A stretch of 64,000 bases of DNA from JANQQN01 sp964519665 (GCA_964519665.1 CAZFIV010000012.1:52781-116780), one strand, 5' to 3'. Positions 36,001 through 44,985 are shown, counted from the stretch's first letter. Numbers and translations are program-made. The notes: generated by a model from the letters alone, not told the origin.

Positions 36001-39000
36001 GACCACCGATCCGGAGGGCCGGTTCAACTGCGAATTCAAGCCCACCAAGGGCGGACGATATCGCCTGAGCGCGGAGATCCGAGATGAGCGGAACCGGCGA
36101 AACCGCACCACCCGCACGTTGTGGATCTCCGGAAGGTCAACGAACCCCGACCGCTCGGTCAATGCCGAACGGGTCCGGTTGGTGCCCGACCGCGCTCGCT
36201 ACGAGCCGGGCGAGACCGCTCGTATCTTGATTCAGGCCCCGTTCGCCGACGCGCAAGGCCTCTTGACGGTAGAACGGGAAGGCATCGCCAGCACGACGAG
36301 GTTCGCGATCGATGGCGCCAGTCATGTCGTGGAGGTCCCGATCGCCGACAACTACTTGCCTCGGGTCCGCGTCGCGGTCGAGCTCGTCGGCCGTACTTCG
36401 CGCGACGATGCGCCCGAACGAATGCGTCCGGCCTTCGCCCACGGCGAGATCGACCTCGCCGTGAGCGAACGCCATCGCCGCCTGTTCGTCGAGGCTCGAC
36501 CGGTGCAGCGACTCTTGGAGCCGGGCGCTCCGGCGGCGGTCGACGTCCGGGTGACCGACGCCGACGGGCAACCGGTCAGTGACGCCGAGGTCGCCATCGT
36601 CGTGGTCGACGAGGCGATCTTGGCCCTGACCGGCAGGAGCTCGCCGAACGCGATCGCGGCGATGTATCCGCCGCGTTCGGCCGGGGTCCGCATCATACGG
36701 ACCCGAGACCGGCTGCAGCTCGGGAGTGCCAAACTGTTGGCCGAAACATTGGGCTCCTATCGAAATGGGCGAGCCGCCGGTTTCACGTCCGGCGCGGTCG
36801 AAAATGGCGACATGATGGTGCAAGTCACCGGAAGCCGGATACGACGCCGCGCAGTCCTGCTGGATGGAGAACGAAAGACGTCCCGCGCCGATGAAGCGAT
36901 CGTCGTTCGAAAAAACTTTTCGGCCCTCGCCAACTTCAGTCCGGCCGAGATAACCGGCGCCGATGGCACCGCGAAAGTCACGTTTACGCTTCCCGACAGC
37001 GTGACCCGGTATCGGATCATCGCCGTCGCCGCGGACGCGCAGCGCCGATTCGGCAGCGGCGAGTCTTCACTCACCGCACGCAAAACGCTGGTCGTTCGTC
37101 CCTCCGCACCGCGGTTCCTCAATTACGGAGACCGGGCCGAGGTCCCGGTCATCGTTCAGAACGCCGGGGACATCCCCCTCGAGGTGAGTCTGGCCTTGAG
37201 AGCCCGCAACGCCCGCCTAGCCGGCGACCGCGGCCTCCGCTTCACGGTGCCGGGCGGCGACCGCCGCGAGGTCCGATTCCCCATCGAGACCGAGCGCGCC
37301 GGCCAGGCGTCCTTTCAGGTCGCGGCCAGCGCCGGCGAGCTGACCGACGCGGCGCAATTCACCTTGCCGGTGTACAGCCCGGCGACGACCGAGGCCTTCG
37401 CGGCCTACGGGACGACGAGCGAAGAGGCCGTCGTCCAGCCGTTACGGCGCCCCAGAGACGTCGTGCCGACCTTCGGGGGGCTCGAGATCTCCACCGCCTC
37501 GACCCAGTTGCAGTCGCTGACCGACGCCTACCTGTATCTTCGTCAGTACCCCTTCGAGTGTTCCGAGCAGATCGCCTCCCGGGTCCTCTCCACGGTGGCC
37601 CTCAAGGACGTGTTGGCCGCGTTCGACGCCAAAGACCTGCCCAGCCCGGAGGCGACCATCGCGGCCACCCAGCAGGACATCGAGCGGCTGGTCGAGATGC
37701 AGCGATGGGACGGCGGTTGGGGCTTCTGGACGGAAGAATCACCCGGCTGGCCGTTCCTGACCACTCACGTGATGCACGCGCTCGTCCGGGCCCGCGCCAA
37801 GGGGCTACAGGTGCCCAGCGAGCCCCTACGGGACGGCCATCGGTACCTCCGCCGGATCGAACGCCACATTCCCCGGGACTATCCGGAGCCCGTGAAGATC
37901 AGCCTGCAAGCGTACGCCTTGTACGTCCGGTCGCTGATGGGCGACCTCGACGAACCCCGCGCGTTGAAGCTCATTCGGCAGTCGGGGGGGATCGACCGAA
38001 TGCCCCTTGAGACGCTCGGCTGGCTCTACCCCGTGCTGATCGACGGCCAGAGCACCCAGTCCCCGCTCGCCCAGCTGCGCCGCCGCTTGAACAATGACGC
38101 CACCGAGACGGCGGGCGAGGCGCATTTCGTGACCCGGTACGAAGACGGCGCGCACCTGCTGTTGCACTCGAACCGCCGCATCGACGCTCTGTTGCTGGAC
38201 GGCTTGCTGCAGGACCGTCCGCAGGATCCGATGGTGCCCAAGCTCGTCAAGGGCCTGCTCGCGCACCGAACCCAGGGCCGCTGGAGCAGCACGCAGGAAA
38301 ACACTTGGGTCTTGCTCGCGCTCGAGCGGTACTTCCGGGTCTACGAGAAAGTCACGCCCGACTTCGTGGCCCGCATCTGGTTGGGCGATCGATTCGCGGG
38401 CGAACAGGCCTACGAAGGGCGCAGCGCCGAGCAGCACCGGTGGTTCGTTCCGATGGCCCAGCTCGGTGACGCACGGGACATCGTCCTCGCCAAGACCGGC
38501 GACGGACGGCTGTATTATCGCCTCGGCCTTCGATACGCGCCGTCGAGTCTGTCGCTGCCCGCCCTGGACCGCGGATTCGTGGTGACCCGACGGTACGAAG
38601 CGGTCGACGATGAAGGTGACGTCACTCGGGACGCCGACGGGACCTGGCGAGTACGCGCCGGCGCCGTGGTGCGAGTACGACTCGAGATGGTCGCGCCGAG
38701 CACGCGTTACCACGTCGCGTTGGTCGACGCTCTTCCGGCCGGCCTCGAGCCGCTCAACCCCGCCCTCGCAGTGACCCCCGACGTCGATGACGAGCCGGAG
38801 CTGCCCTCGTCGCCGTGGTGGTGGCAGCGACCGTGGTTCGAGCACCAAAACCTCCGGGATGAACGGGTCGAAGCCTTCGCTCCCCGGATCGGCGCGGGAG
38901 TCTATTCATACGACTACATGGCCCGGGCCACGACTCCCGGACACTACGTCGTCCCTCCCGCCAAGGCCGAGCAAATGTACGCCCCCGAAACGTTCGGTCG

Positions 39001-39037
39001 CTCCGGGACCAACCGTCTGATCGTCTCCGCACCCTGA
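33020..39037 (+). CDS. Bacterial alpha-2-macroglobulin, large lipoprotein with thioester
   Basis: The 2005-residue protein begins with a lipoprotein-type signal (CVGC, C16), so it is likely anchored in the periplasm. It holds a series of macroglobulin beta-sandwich domains, including the MG2-like DDRHIYRPGEDVKIKGWLRIE and the A2M core PSAPRFLNYGDRAEVPVIVQN. The thioester motif CSEQ is at residues 1514-1517. This family traps attacking proteases by a bait-and-thioester mechanism. It is longer than the ~1650-residue E. coli type, and the usual partner PBP1c gene is absent from both sides. Confidence 0.92.
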   Translation: MRNLQKIFGLCLCVGCSGGPVADRVASTPAAAAPSDRNRQIPISTAQDGLEFTLSEGDSRTPRPDRTPEATTRELSSREADRLLGRLSALPEPRPETFQLPVQSRRRPAAQTVERSFPPEKDRTRPAVLDSEGPLRIVRRAPEGSVTAAARITVTFDEPIGEIGADPTIADDDPPFRLTPPTDGRWRWLSPKTLVFETESGRLPMATSFKVTARPSWRSPTGRRFDERFSWSFETPAPRVVGWHPSGNQVRPQVIQSLDFDQAVDPDEIRRFLVVKAGDRSFPIRAPTDRELTRVQSEDGGRPEPPGRTRVPFITTEPLPLDTPVTVALTAGWRGREGPRRAVGVVRHKFSTYPPLALRDSRCGWRMNCPPFSSPFYLEFNNRLDPEVFDPSSIRVEPAIPDLEVELNENVISLRGITQGRTTYKVTAAGSVTDVFGQKLGADETVEFAVGAADPHLVSMGQPMRIQDPAAPNAFEVSSVNYRRLEVRAWRMKPKDWAKFLRGNPRDRDNRLRRVLGRPQLSRTVRVKGEPDQLNSTAFDLSRVFGDRPGHAVIEIIPPRTDLTGWRRENPPVVQQWLQKTELAVQVRVDATRLLAWVSALTNGAPVSGATVELYPLGLTATTDPGGLASFDLPDDAKGNGAMVIARQGSDSVFVPESLWRRSHTSWSRTKSSELLRAFVFDDRHIYRPGEDVKIKGWLRIETPGPKGDLQPLDGRIKTLQATFFDGWNTKFAETTVTPNRWGGFDLAFRIPDDASLGPARVQFTAKPQTEAVRGLFFQHRYEIQTFRRPEFEVRVDADAPPYLVGEFTTFETEARYYAGGPLPDASVDWQVSSVPSEYQPPGFDDYAFGRWRPWWLSLGPLFEVGESSTAHRKEFTSRTNSAGRSRLRVDLTGIEPPEPTTVRVSAAVTDRNRQTWSGDTSVLVHPANLYVGLKADQGFTDLGQPTAVPGVVVDIDGRPAPGHTVTATLARLAWERDGKRWSEVERDPLSCRATTDPEGRFNCEFKPTKGGRYRLSAEIRDERNRRNRTTRTLWISGRSTNPDRSVNAERVRLVPDRARYEPGETARILIQAPFADAQGLLTVEREGIASTTRFAIDGASHVVEVPIADNYLPRVRVAVELVGRTSRDDAPERMRPAFAHGEIDLAVSERHRRLFVEARPVQRLLEPGAPAAVDVRVTDADGQPVSDAEVAIVVVDEAILALTGRSSPNAIAAMYPPRSAGVRIIRTRDRLQLGSAKLLAETLGSYRNGRAAGFTSGAVENGDMMVQVTGSRIRRRAVLLDGERKTSRADEAIVVRKNFSALANFSPAEITGADGTAKVTFTLPDSVTRYRIIAVAADAQRRFGSGESSLTARKTLVVRPSAPRFLNYGDRAEVPVIVQNAGDIPLEVSLALRARNARLAGDRGLRFTVPGGDRREVRFPIETERAGQASFQVAASAGELTDAAQFTLPVYSPATTEAFAAYGTTSEEAVVQPLRRPRDVVPTFGGLEISTASTQLQSLTDAYLYLRQYPFECSEQIASRVLSTVALKDVLAAFDAKDLPSPEATIAATQQDIERLVEMQRWDGGWGFWTEESPGWPFLTTHVMHALVRARAKGLQVPSEPLRDGHRYLRRIERHIPRDYPEPVKISLQAYALYVRSLMGDLDEPRALKLIRQSGGIDRMPLETLGWLYPVLIDGQSTQSPLAQLRRRLNNDATETAGEAHFVTRYEDGAHLLLHSNRRIDALLLDGLLQDRPQDPMVPKLVKGLLAHRTQGRWSSTQENTWVLLALERYFRVYEKVTPDFVARIWLGDRFAGEQAYEGRSAEQHRWFVPMAQLGDARDIVLAKTGDGRLYYRLGLRYAPSSLSLPALDRGFVVTRRYEAVDDEGDVTRDADGTWRVRAGAVVRVRLEMVAPSTRYHVALVDALPAGLEPLNPALAVTPDVDDEPELPSSPWWWQRPWFEHQNLRDERVEAFAPRIGAGVYSYDYMARATTPGHYVVPPAKAEQMYAPETFGRSGTNRLIVSAP

Positions 39038-39038
39038 C

Positions 39039-39061
39039 GAGTGCTGACGAAGTCAGCGCTC
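39039..39061. terminator. Bidirectional hairpin between convergent genes
   Basis: A 10-bp stem (one T-G wobble) with a GAA loop lies between the A2M stop and the TorD-like stop. It has no T-tract on either strand, so it may act as a Rho-assisted terminator or 3'-end stabiliser. Confidence 0.55.
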
Positions 39062-39063
39062 GG

Positions 39064-40077
39064 CTACGAGAGCCGACTTTCAACGACGGAGTCGATCGTC
39101 CGCAGGCCTTCTTCCGTGGCCGAGCAGCGAACCGCCCATCGGCGAGCCCGGGCAGCGGCGGCGGGCGGCGCGCGGTCGGCATAATCCGTGTAGAACCGGC
39201 GGGCGGTGACAAACCGGGCTCGAAGGCGACCGATCAAGGGCCCGAGCGCTCCGTAGGTGGCGCCGCTCTTGAACGTGTTTACGAGAACCGTCCTCCGGGC
39301 GCCGAACCCGCCCGGCAGGCGATCTTCTCGGCCCACCGACCGTACTGCTTGCCGGCTCAAAAAAGCGCCCCCTCGGATGGGGGTCAGCAGGAGATCGGCG
39401 ATGTCGCCGAGGCCGGTTTCGTCGGCCGCGAGCAAGGTCGCCCACGCCGATGAAGCGACCGGTTCAGCCTCGGCGAGGAGATTCGCAGCCTCGTCCGAAG
39501 ACGGAAGATCACTTCGATGATGGTGCAAGAGCTCGGTGACCCGCTCCGCCCACATGCGGTAGAACGGAAAGTCACCGTTGTGCAGCGCTTCCGCCAACGC
39601 TGGCCACCACCAAAGAAGGTGGGCGTCGAGCAACTCGATTTGCATCTGCTCGATGGCTGCGACCACCTCCGTTCGGGCGTCGACCCGGGCGTCGGCCTCC
39701 GCTCCGCACAGAAACGCCATCGCCTCCAGCAGCCAGCTGACATGGTCGGGCGTCGGTCCGGTCGGGTCGACGCGAAAGCCGATCCTCGAGAAGAATGCGG
39801 CAACGCGGTCGGTTTCCGGACCTCCCGGCATCGCGTCGTCCCCCAGAAAGACCCCCTGAAACGGAAAGATCTCGTGCACCAAAGCCTGGTAGTGCGCGGC
39901 CGAAGCACGGTCGAAGTCGACCGGACCGCCCGACGTCGGGCGCCACCGGTCGATCTCGGACGCGAGCTCCGGCACCGCGTCAGCCAGCGGCATCAAGTCG
40001 GGCGTCCACCCTTGCCTCGCGATGGCAGCAAACAACCCGTAAGCGCGACTTCGCGCCTCCGCCAGATGAGCTGACAT
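39064..40077 (-). CDS. TorD/DmsD-family molybdoenzyme chaperone
   Basis: The 337-residue, all-helical protein has the family pattern: YQALVHEIFPFQGVFLGDDA, HVSWLLEAMAFLCGAE and a long DAHLLWWWPALAEALHNGDFPFYRMWAERV segment. Such proteins bind the folding catalytic subunit of molybdopterin enzymes and assist cofactor loading. It begins three bases after the catalytic subunit gene ends, so it is the dedicated chaperone of that enzyme. It is longer than classic TorD (about 200 residues) because of a C-terminal extension with TPIRGGAFLSR. Confidence 0.78.
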   Translation of the reverse strand: MSAHLAEARSRAYGLFAAIARQGWTPDLMPLADAVPELASEIDRWRPTSGGPVDFDRASAAHYQALVHEIFPFQGVFLGDDAMPGGPETDRVAAFFSRIGFRVDPTGPTPDHVSWLLEAMAFLCGAEADARVDARTEVVAAIEQMQIELLDAHLLWWWPALAEALHNGDFPFYRMWAERVTELLHHHRSDLPSSDEAANLLAEAEPVASSAWATLLAADETGLGDIADLLLTPIRGGAFLSRQAVRSVGREDRLPGGFGARRTVLVNTFKSGATYGALGPLIGRLRARFVTARRFYTDYADRAPPAAAARARRWAVRCSATEEGLRTIDSVVESRLS

Positions 40078-40080
40078 GCA

Positions 40081-43074
40081 CTAGGAACGGCCAAAAGGCG
40101 CCGTGGGAAGAGCGTAGGTGGCTTTGCTCGGCTTGAGCGGCCGCTTGAGCCAGAACGGGCGCCGAGTGCCGTCGGGGCTGTGGTCGACGCTCGACCGCGT
40201 GAGCCCCACCCACTCCCGATACACCTGCATCGACCGGTTCGTATCGACGTACACATCGCCGAACTTCTCGTTGCCTTGGGCCTTGCGCACGCTCACCGCC
40301 TTCTGCAGCCAGCAGTGCGCACCGCTGATCGGGTCGGGGTGCACGGCGTGGGTCAAGTTTTGGTGCACACCGACGTCTTCCCACCACACCCGCGCGGTAT
40401 CGGGGTCGAAGCTCGAATAGGCCTTCGCGCCCTGCTTCACGGTGAGGGTGTGGCCGCCCGTTCCGTCCTCGGCGAGGCTGACCAGGTTCGACATACCGGG
40501 GTTCACGCCGGTGCCATCTTGCAGACGCCACCGTCCGAGGTGGTGGCTCATCGCGATCACCCCTGGCTTGATGCCTTCGGTCACCCACACTCGGTCGACG
40601 AAATAGCCGATCTCCGTCTCGACCCGAACGAGGTCGCCGGTCGCCACACCGAGACGGGTCGCGTCGACCGAATTCATCCACACCGGATTCTTGTGGCTGA
40701 TCTCGTATAGCCACTTCGCGTTCGCGCTGCGGGTATGAATGAGGGTCGGAAGCCGGAAGTTGGGCAGCAACAGCATCTCGCCCCGGTCCCGATCGATGTG
40801 GCGGGGATGCACGTGGCTCTCCAGGGGCCACGGGACCGTGTATCGCTGCTCGGGCCAGCCCCAGTTGTGGAGCGTCGTACTGAAGAACTCCAACCGTCGA
40901 CTCGGCGTCTCGAAGCCCTTGCACGCGTCACCGTCGACCATGAGACCCACTGCCGTGCCGTCGGATTTCAAGACCCGACCGCGCTCGTCGACGGTGGTCG
41001 CCCCCGTGTCGACCGGCTTCAGGTAAGGCGCGTAGTTCTCCTTCACCACCTCGAAGCAAGCATACTTGCGCATGTACTCGAGCGGCTTCAACCCCTCGGC
41101 GGCGGCCGCCTCGGGGAGGCCGGGTACGGAGTTCTCGAAGATCCACTGATAGTACTCGTCGACGGTGATGATCTCGCCGGACCGGAAAGGACTCTCAAAG
41201 TGCTGGCGAATGCCCAGCGAACCGTCCGGATCCATGCGGTCGGACAGGTCGATCCACAGCTCATTCTCCTCCCAAACCTCGCCGGGATTCGCTTCGTAGG
41301 TCCGGTTGACCTTCTGCCCGAGCTTCTCCATCGCGACCCGACGGACCGGCTGCCGAAATCCAATCCATTGCCCAGCGTGGGTCTCCTGGCTCATGAGGTC
41401 GTGCCGCTCGCCGGCGTGACCCATCGGCAGCACGTAGTCCGCAAACCAAGCGGACTCGTTCCACGTCGGCGTCAGAGCAACATGGAGCTTGAGTTTTTCT
41501 TCATCCCGAAGGGCCTTCAGCCACATGAATCCGTCGGGATTGATCCACATCGGGTTGTAGACCCGAGTAAAGTACACATCGACGTCACCTCGCCCTTCCT
41601 CGAGGAAGTGGGGCAACAGGAACGACATCTCATAAAAGGCGAACGGCCACTCGTGGGGCAAATGCAGCTCGTTCCAGCTCTCGATGGCCGGCGGGACTTT
41701 GAACGGCTTGGGCACGAACTTGTTCCAACTGTTGCCCGATGTACCGCCCTTGGTACCGACCCCACCGGTCAGCACGCTCAAGAAGAATAGGCAGCGGGCG
41801 ATCTGCCAGCCGCCGAGATTGCCGATGGTCGCCGAACGCCAGGTATGAGCGGCCAGCCGGCCCTCGCAGGCCGCTACCATCTCCGCCGCCTCGACGATCC
41901 GTTCAACGGGTACCAACGCTTCGTCGGCCGCTCGTTGGAAGGTAAAGGGCGCGTACAACGCCTTCAAGACCCGGTCGAAGACCTCGAAGTCGACGTCTCC
42001 GCGCTCTTCTCGAGCCCGCAGGAAGGCGACCTTGACTCCTTCATCGCTGTCGCTCTCGGGGAGCATCTGCAGATATTCTTGCCAGTTCGTCCACCGCCGG
42101 ACGAACTCTTTGTCGTACAGATCGTTCTGAATCAGGTGGTTGGCGATGGCCAGCAACACCCACCCTTCACTGCCCGGCCACGTCGGCAACCACACGTCGC
42201 TCTTAGCCGCGGTGTTCGACAGCCGAGGGTCGAAGGTGATCAGTTTGGCCCCCTTCTCCTTGCCCTCGATGATCCGCTGAGCGTGAGGATTGAAGTAGTG
42301 ACCGGTCTCGAGATGACTCGACACCAATAGAATGCACCGGGCCTCGGAGTAGTCAGGGCTGGGTCGATCGAAACCGGCCCAGAAGTGGTAACCCGCCCGG
42401 GCGCTCGACGAGCAGATATTGGTGTGTGAGTTGTGACCGTCGACGCCCCACGCTTGAATGCAACGGTTGGTGTATCCGTCTTCGCCGGGCCGTCCGACGT
42501 GGTACATGATGCCATCGCGTCGACGCTGCCGGCTCTGCCGCATCTTGCCCGCGATGTCGTCGAGCGCCTCGTCCCAGGTGACCCGCTTCCACTTGCCCTC
42601 GCCGCGGGCACCCACCCGCTTGAGTGGATAGAGGATCCGCTCGGGGTCGTACACCTGGTTGTGGGTCGCCGGGCCCTTGGCGCAGTTGCGACCGCGGCTA
42701 CCGGGGTGCACGGGGTTGCCTTCGAACTTCTTGATCTCCAGCGTCGTTCGGTCGACGTAGGCCAGGAGACCGCAAGCGCTCTCGCAGTTGAAACAGATGG
42801 TTGGGATCAGCATGTACCGTCGCGGCACTCGGCGCGGCCAGGCCCGTGGATCCCACTCGACCCAATCGTCCCACTTTTCGGCCGGAGGATATTGGCTCAT
42901 CCGGCCGTCAGGATGCTGGACGACGGTCAACTTGACCGGCTCTTGAGTGTGTTCCCCGAACGACGGAAGGTCTTGTCCGCCTACGTTGGTCGGCGCACGT
43001 CCTGCGGGGCGCGGCGTAACGCGAGACCGCCCCATGAGGCGATCTAGAAACGAAGGTGCCGTATAACCTGCCAT
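40081..43074 (-). CDS. Molybdopterin oxidoreductase catalytic subunit, SoeA-like candidate
   Basis: The 997-residue DMSO-reductase-family protein binds a [4Fe-4S] cluster through C94, C97, C101 and C131 and Mo-bis-MGD. NICSSSARAGYHFW may hold the Mo ligand. LITFDPRLSNTAAKSDVWLPTWPGSE, the cofactor-binding region, and a C-terminal molydopterin dinucleotide-binding domain are clear. There is no twin-arginine signal, so it should work in the cytoplasm, as SoeA of sulfite dehydrogenase does and unlike PsrA or PhsA. The neighbouring persulfide dioxygenase, whose product is sulfite, supports that role. Substrate remains unproven. Confidence 0.8.
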   Translation of the reverse strand: MAGYTAPSFLDRLMGRSRVTPRPAGRAPTNVGGQDLPSFGEHTQEPVKLTVVQHPDGRMSQYPPAEKWDDWVEWDPRAWPRRVPRRYMLIPTICFNCESACGLLAYVDRTTLEIKKFEGNPVHPGSRGRNCAKGPATHNQVYDPERILYPLKRVGARGEGKWKRVTWDEALDDIAGKMRQSRQRRRDGIMYHVGRPGEDGYTNRCIQAWGVDGHNSHTNICSSSARAGYHFWAGFDRPSPDYSEARCILLVSSHLETGHYFNPHAQRIIEGKEKGAKLITFDPRLSNTAAKSDVWLPTWPGSEGWVLLAIANHLIQNDLYDKEFVRRWTNWQEYLQMLPESDSDEGVKVAFLRAREERGDVDFEVFDRVLKALYAPFTFQRAADEALVPVERIVEAAEMVAACEGRLAAHTWRSATIGNLGGWQIARCLFFLSVLTGGVGTKGGTSGNSWNKFVPKPFKVPPAIESWNELHLPHEWPFAFYEMSFLLPHFLEEGRGDVDVYFTRVYNPMWINPDGFMWLKALRDEEKLKLHVALTPTWNESAWFADYVLPMGHAGERHDLMSQETHAGQWIGFRQPVRRVAMEKLGQKVNRTYEANPGEVWEENELWIDLSDRMDPDGSLGIRQHFESPFRSGEIITVDEYYQWIFENSVPGLPEAAAAEGLKPLEYMRKYACFEVVKENYAPYLKPVDTGATTVDERGRVLKSDGTAVGLMVDGDACKGFETPSRRLEFFSTTLHNWGWPEQRYTVPWPLESHVHPRHIDRDRGEMLLLPNFRLPTLIHTRSANAKWLYEISHKNPVWMNSVDATRLGVATGDLVRVETEIGYFVDRVWVTEGIKPGVIAMSHHLGRWRLQDGTGVNPGMSNLVSLAEDGTGGHTLTVKQGAKAYSSFDPDTARVWWEDVGVHQNLTHAVHPDPISGAHCWLQKAVSVRKAQGNEKFGDVYVDTNRSMQVYREWVGLTRSSVDHSPDGTRRPFWLKRPLKPSKATYALPTAPFGRS

Positions 43075-43081
43075 GTGGTCC

Positions 43082-44752
43082 TCAGGAGTTCGGGATGTGT
43101 TGGGGCGCCATTACGAACGCGTATTCGAACCAATAGAGGCCGGCGATCACCGCGACCGCGGCCGCGCCGGCTAGAACCGGAGATGAACCGAGCAGCAGCA
43201 ACCCGAACGGAACCAGGTGGCCCACCAAGACGCTGCCCGTCCAAAAGTGATGGCGATACTTGCCCCGTGTAATGTCGTGAGCGGCGGCCGCGGCCACGTC
43301 GGTCGCGTGGGGCATGCCGAACTCGCCGACCAGGGTCACGAACAGGTCGACGCCGAGGCTGACCATCCAGACCCACCACACCAACGACATCAACCCCTCG
43401 GGCGCGTCGAGCACCACGGACAGCAGGCCGAGCGTTGCTGCGCCCACCATGAGCGCTTGAATCAGAAGATGAGCCGGCAGCAAGGTGCTCTGCCAAAGGT
43501 CGCGGCCCTCGGCCTGGCCGAAGAGGAAGGCCGTGTACACGGCCGTGCCCACCGCCAACGGAGTCCCCGCTGCGAGAAGAGCGGTGCGCGCCGTCGCGAC
43601 CGAATCCGTCCACCCGAAATAGGCCGCCGCTTCCACCAGCAACCACAGGCCCGCGACGACCGAAAAGCCGATCAGAATGAACGCGCCGCGCACCAACCAG
43701 CTTCGCCACTGCGGAAACCGAAGAATGCTCAGAAAGCGGGTTGGACGCTCGAGATCATAAATGAGAAGCGCGGTCGTCACGCCGATCGACCCGACCGACA
43801 CTGCGGCGGCCAGCAACGCATAGGGCGCGTCGCCGCCGAGGGGCATGAGCCCGAGCCCCCACGCCACCGCCATGATCAGGAAGATGCCCGCGCCGATGCC
43901 CTTGGTGACCAGATACGCCGGCACCGGCCAGTGCCAAGGCACGTGATGCTGGGCGTTGTAGCCCACCTGAACCATATGCTCGGCCATGCGACCGGGCGCG
44001 AGCTGAATGGGACCACCGGCGGGGTGACCTTGGTCGGCGGCCGACCGAATCGGGGTGCCCGACGGGGCGCGCCCGAGCTCCGGTTCTGCCTCTGCGCCGG
44101 CGTGAAGGGGGCCGTTCGAGCCCGGCGTTCCGTATTCGGCCTCCGACACGACCTCCGCCCACATGAAGGTAGACGGGGTCGCGGTCGCGGTCGGAGTCAG
44201 AGCGACCGCGTCACCATCGATGTAAAAGAGCTTCGGCCCGGTCCCTTGTTCCGGCTTGCGAACCGCGACCTTCTCTTTGGTCAACACTCGGCTTATTTCG
44301 GAGGCCGGATCGTCGAGGTCGCCGGCGATGATCGCGTGCTCCGGACAGACCACCACGCAGGCCGGCTCCAGGCCCAGGTCCGTGCGGTGCGAGCAAAAGT
44401 GGCACTTGCTGGCGGTGCCTGAATTCGGGTCGATGTGAATGGCATCGTACGGACACGCCTGCAGACAGGCTTTGCATCCGATGCAGCGATCCGGGTCGAA
44501 CTCGACGATGCCATCGTGGCGCTGGTACATCGCGGTGACCGGGCAGATGCGAACACACGGAGGGTTCGCGCAGTGGTTGCATCGCGTCACTTGAAATGTG
44601 CGCTGGGTGTTGGGGTACTGGCCGTGCTCCGTGTATTTGACCCACGTCCGATACACGCCCAGCGGCACTTCGTTTTCGCTTTTGCAGGCCGTCGAACAGG
44701 CGTGACAGCCAATGCAAGTGCGGTTGTTGATGACAAACCCGAAGTTCGGCAC
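43082..44752 (-). CDS. Fused FeS ferredoxin-type and NrfD membrane subunit (SoeBC-like)
   Basis: The 556-residue protein joins two subunits that are usually separate. Residues 1-200 are a DmsB/PsrB-type protein with four cysteine groups (CIGCHACSTAC, CNHCANPPCVRIC, CIGCKACLQACP, CHFCSHR...CVVVCP) for four [4Fe-4S] clusters. A Pro/Ala/Gly-rich linker follows, then from about 285 an NrfD-like quinone-reactive domain with about eight membrane helices. The start is GTG 44752, supported by GGAGGA seven bases upstream. A longer frame upstream has no such site. It is followed eight bases later by the catalytic subunit. Confidence 0.85.
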   Translation of the reverse strand: MPNFGFVINNRTCIGCHACSTACKSENEVPLGVYRTWVKYTEHGQYPNTQRTFQVTRCNHCANPPCVRICPVTAMYQRHDGIVEFDPDRCIGCKACLQACPYDAIHIDPNSGTASKCHFCSHRTDLGLEPACVVVCPEHAIIAGDLDDPASEISRVLTKEKVAVRKPEQGTGPKLFYIDGDAVALTPTATATPSTFMWAEVVSEAEYGTPGSNGPLHAGAEAEPELGRAPSGTPIRSAADQGHPAGGPIQLAPGRMAEHMVQVGYNAQHHVPWHWPVPAYLVTKGIGAGIFLIMAVAWGLGLMPLGGDAPYALLAAAVSVGSIGVTTALLIYDLERPTRFLSILRFPQWRSWLVRGAFILIGFSVVAGLWLLVEAAAYFGWTDSVATARTALLAAGTPLAVGTAVYTAFLFGQAEGRDLWQSTLLPAHLLIQALMVGAATLGLLSVVLDAPEGLMSLVWWVWMVSLGVDLFVTLVGEFGMPHATDVAAAAAHDITRGKYRHHFWTGSVLVGHLVPFGLLLLGSSPVLAGAAAVAVIAGLYWFEYAFVMAPQHIPNS

Positions 44753-44777
44753 GAGGGCTCCTCCGAACGACGTCGAC

Positions 44778-44791
44778 GCAAAGGTTGTGCC
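44778..44791 (-). promoter_or_regulatory. Sigma-54 promoter candidate for the molybdoenzyme operon
   Basis: On the minus strand GGCACA-ACCT-TTGC (44791-44778) matches the -24/-12 consensus TGGCACG-N4-TTGCW with the required 10 bases between GG and GC. Transcription would start near 44766, giving a 14-base leader that contains the GGAGGA ribosome binding site of the fused FeS/NrfD gene. Confidence 0.65.
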
Positions 44792-44881
44792 GTTCCTCAC
44801 GACGCTGCATCGCGCCCGCCCATGTCGCCGCTGTTTCAGAGCTTTGAACCATCGGTGCTACCTTTATGAAACGGTGGTGAG

Positions 44882-44902
44882 GTTGCCGCTCACTTGGGCA
44901 AC
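44882..44902. promoter_or_regulatory. Inverted repeat between the two sigma-54 promoter candidates
   Basis: GTTGCC (44882-44887) and its exact complement GGCAAC (44897-44902) are separated by nine bases. It lies about 45 bases upstream of the predicted plus-strand start and about 125 upstream of the minus-strand start, a fair place for an enhancer-binding activator serving both promoters. Confidence 0.4.
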
Positions 44903-44911
44903 GGTCGCCGC

Positions 44912-44927
44912 CGGCACGCGGCTTGCG
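44912..44927 (+). promoter_or_regulatory. Sigma-54 promoter candidate for the persulfide dioxygenase gene
   Basis: CGGCACG-CGGC-TTGCG matches TGGCACG-N4-TTGCW at nearly every position with correct GG-to-GC spacing. Transcription would start near 44938, leaving a 48-base leader with AGGAGG at 44974-44979 before the ATG at 44986. Confidence 0.68.
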
Positions 44928-44985
44928 ACCGCGGCCTCGACGCACGGTTCAGTCGAGTTTCGCTAGACCGATCAGGAGGCCCACT

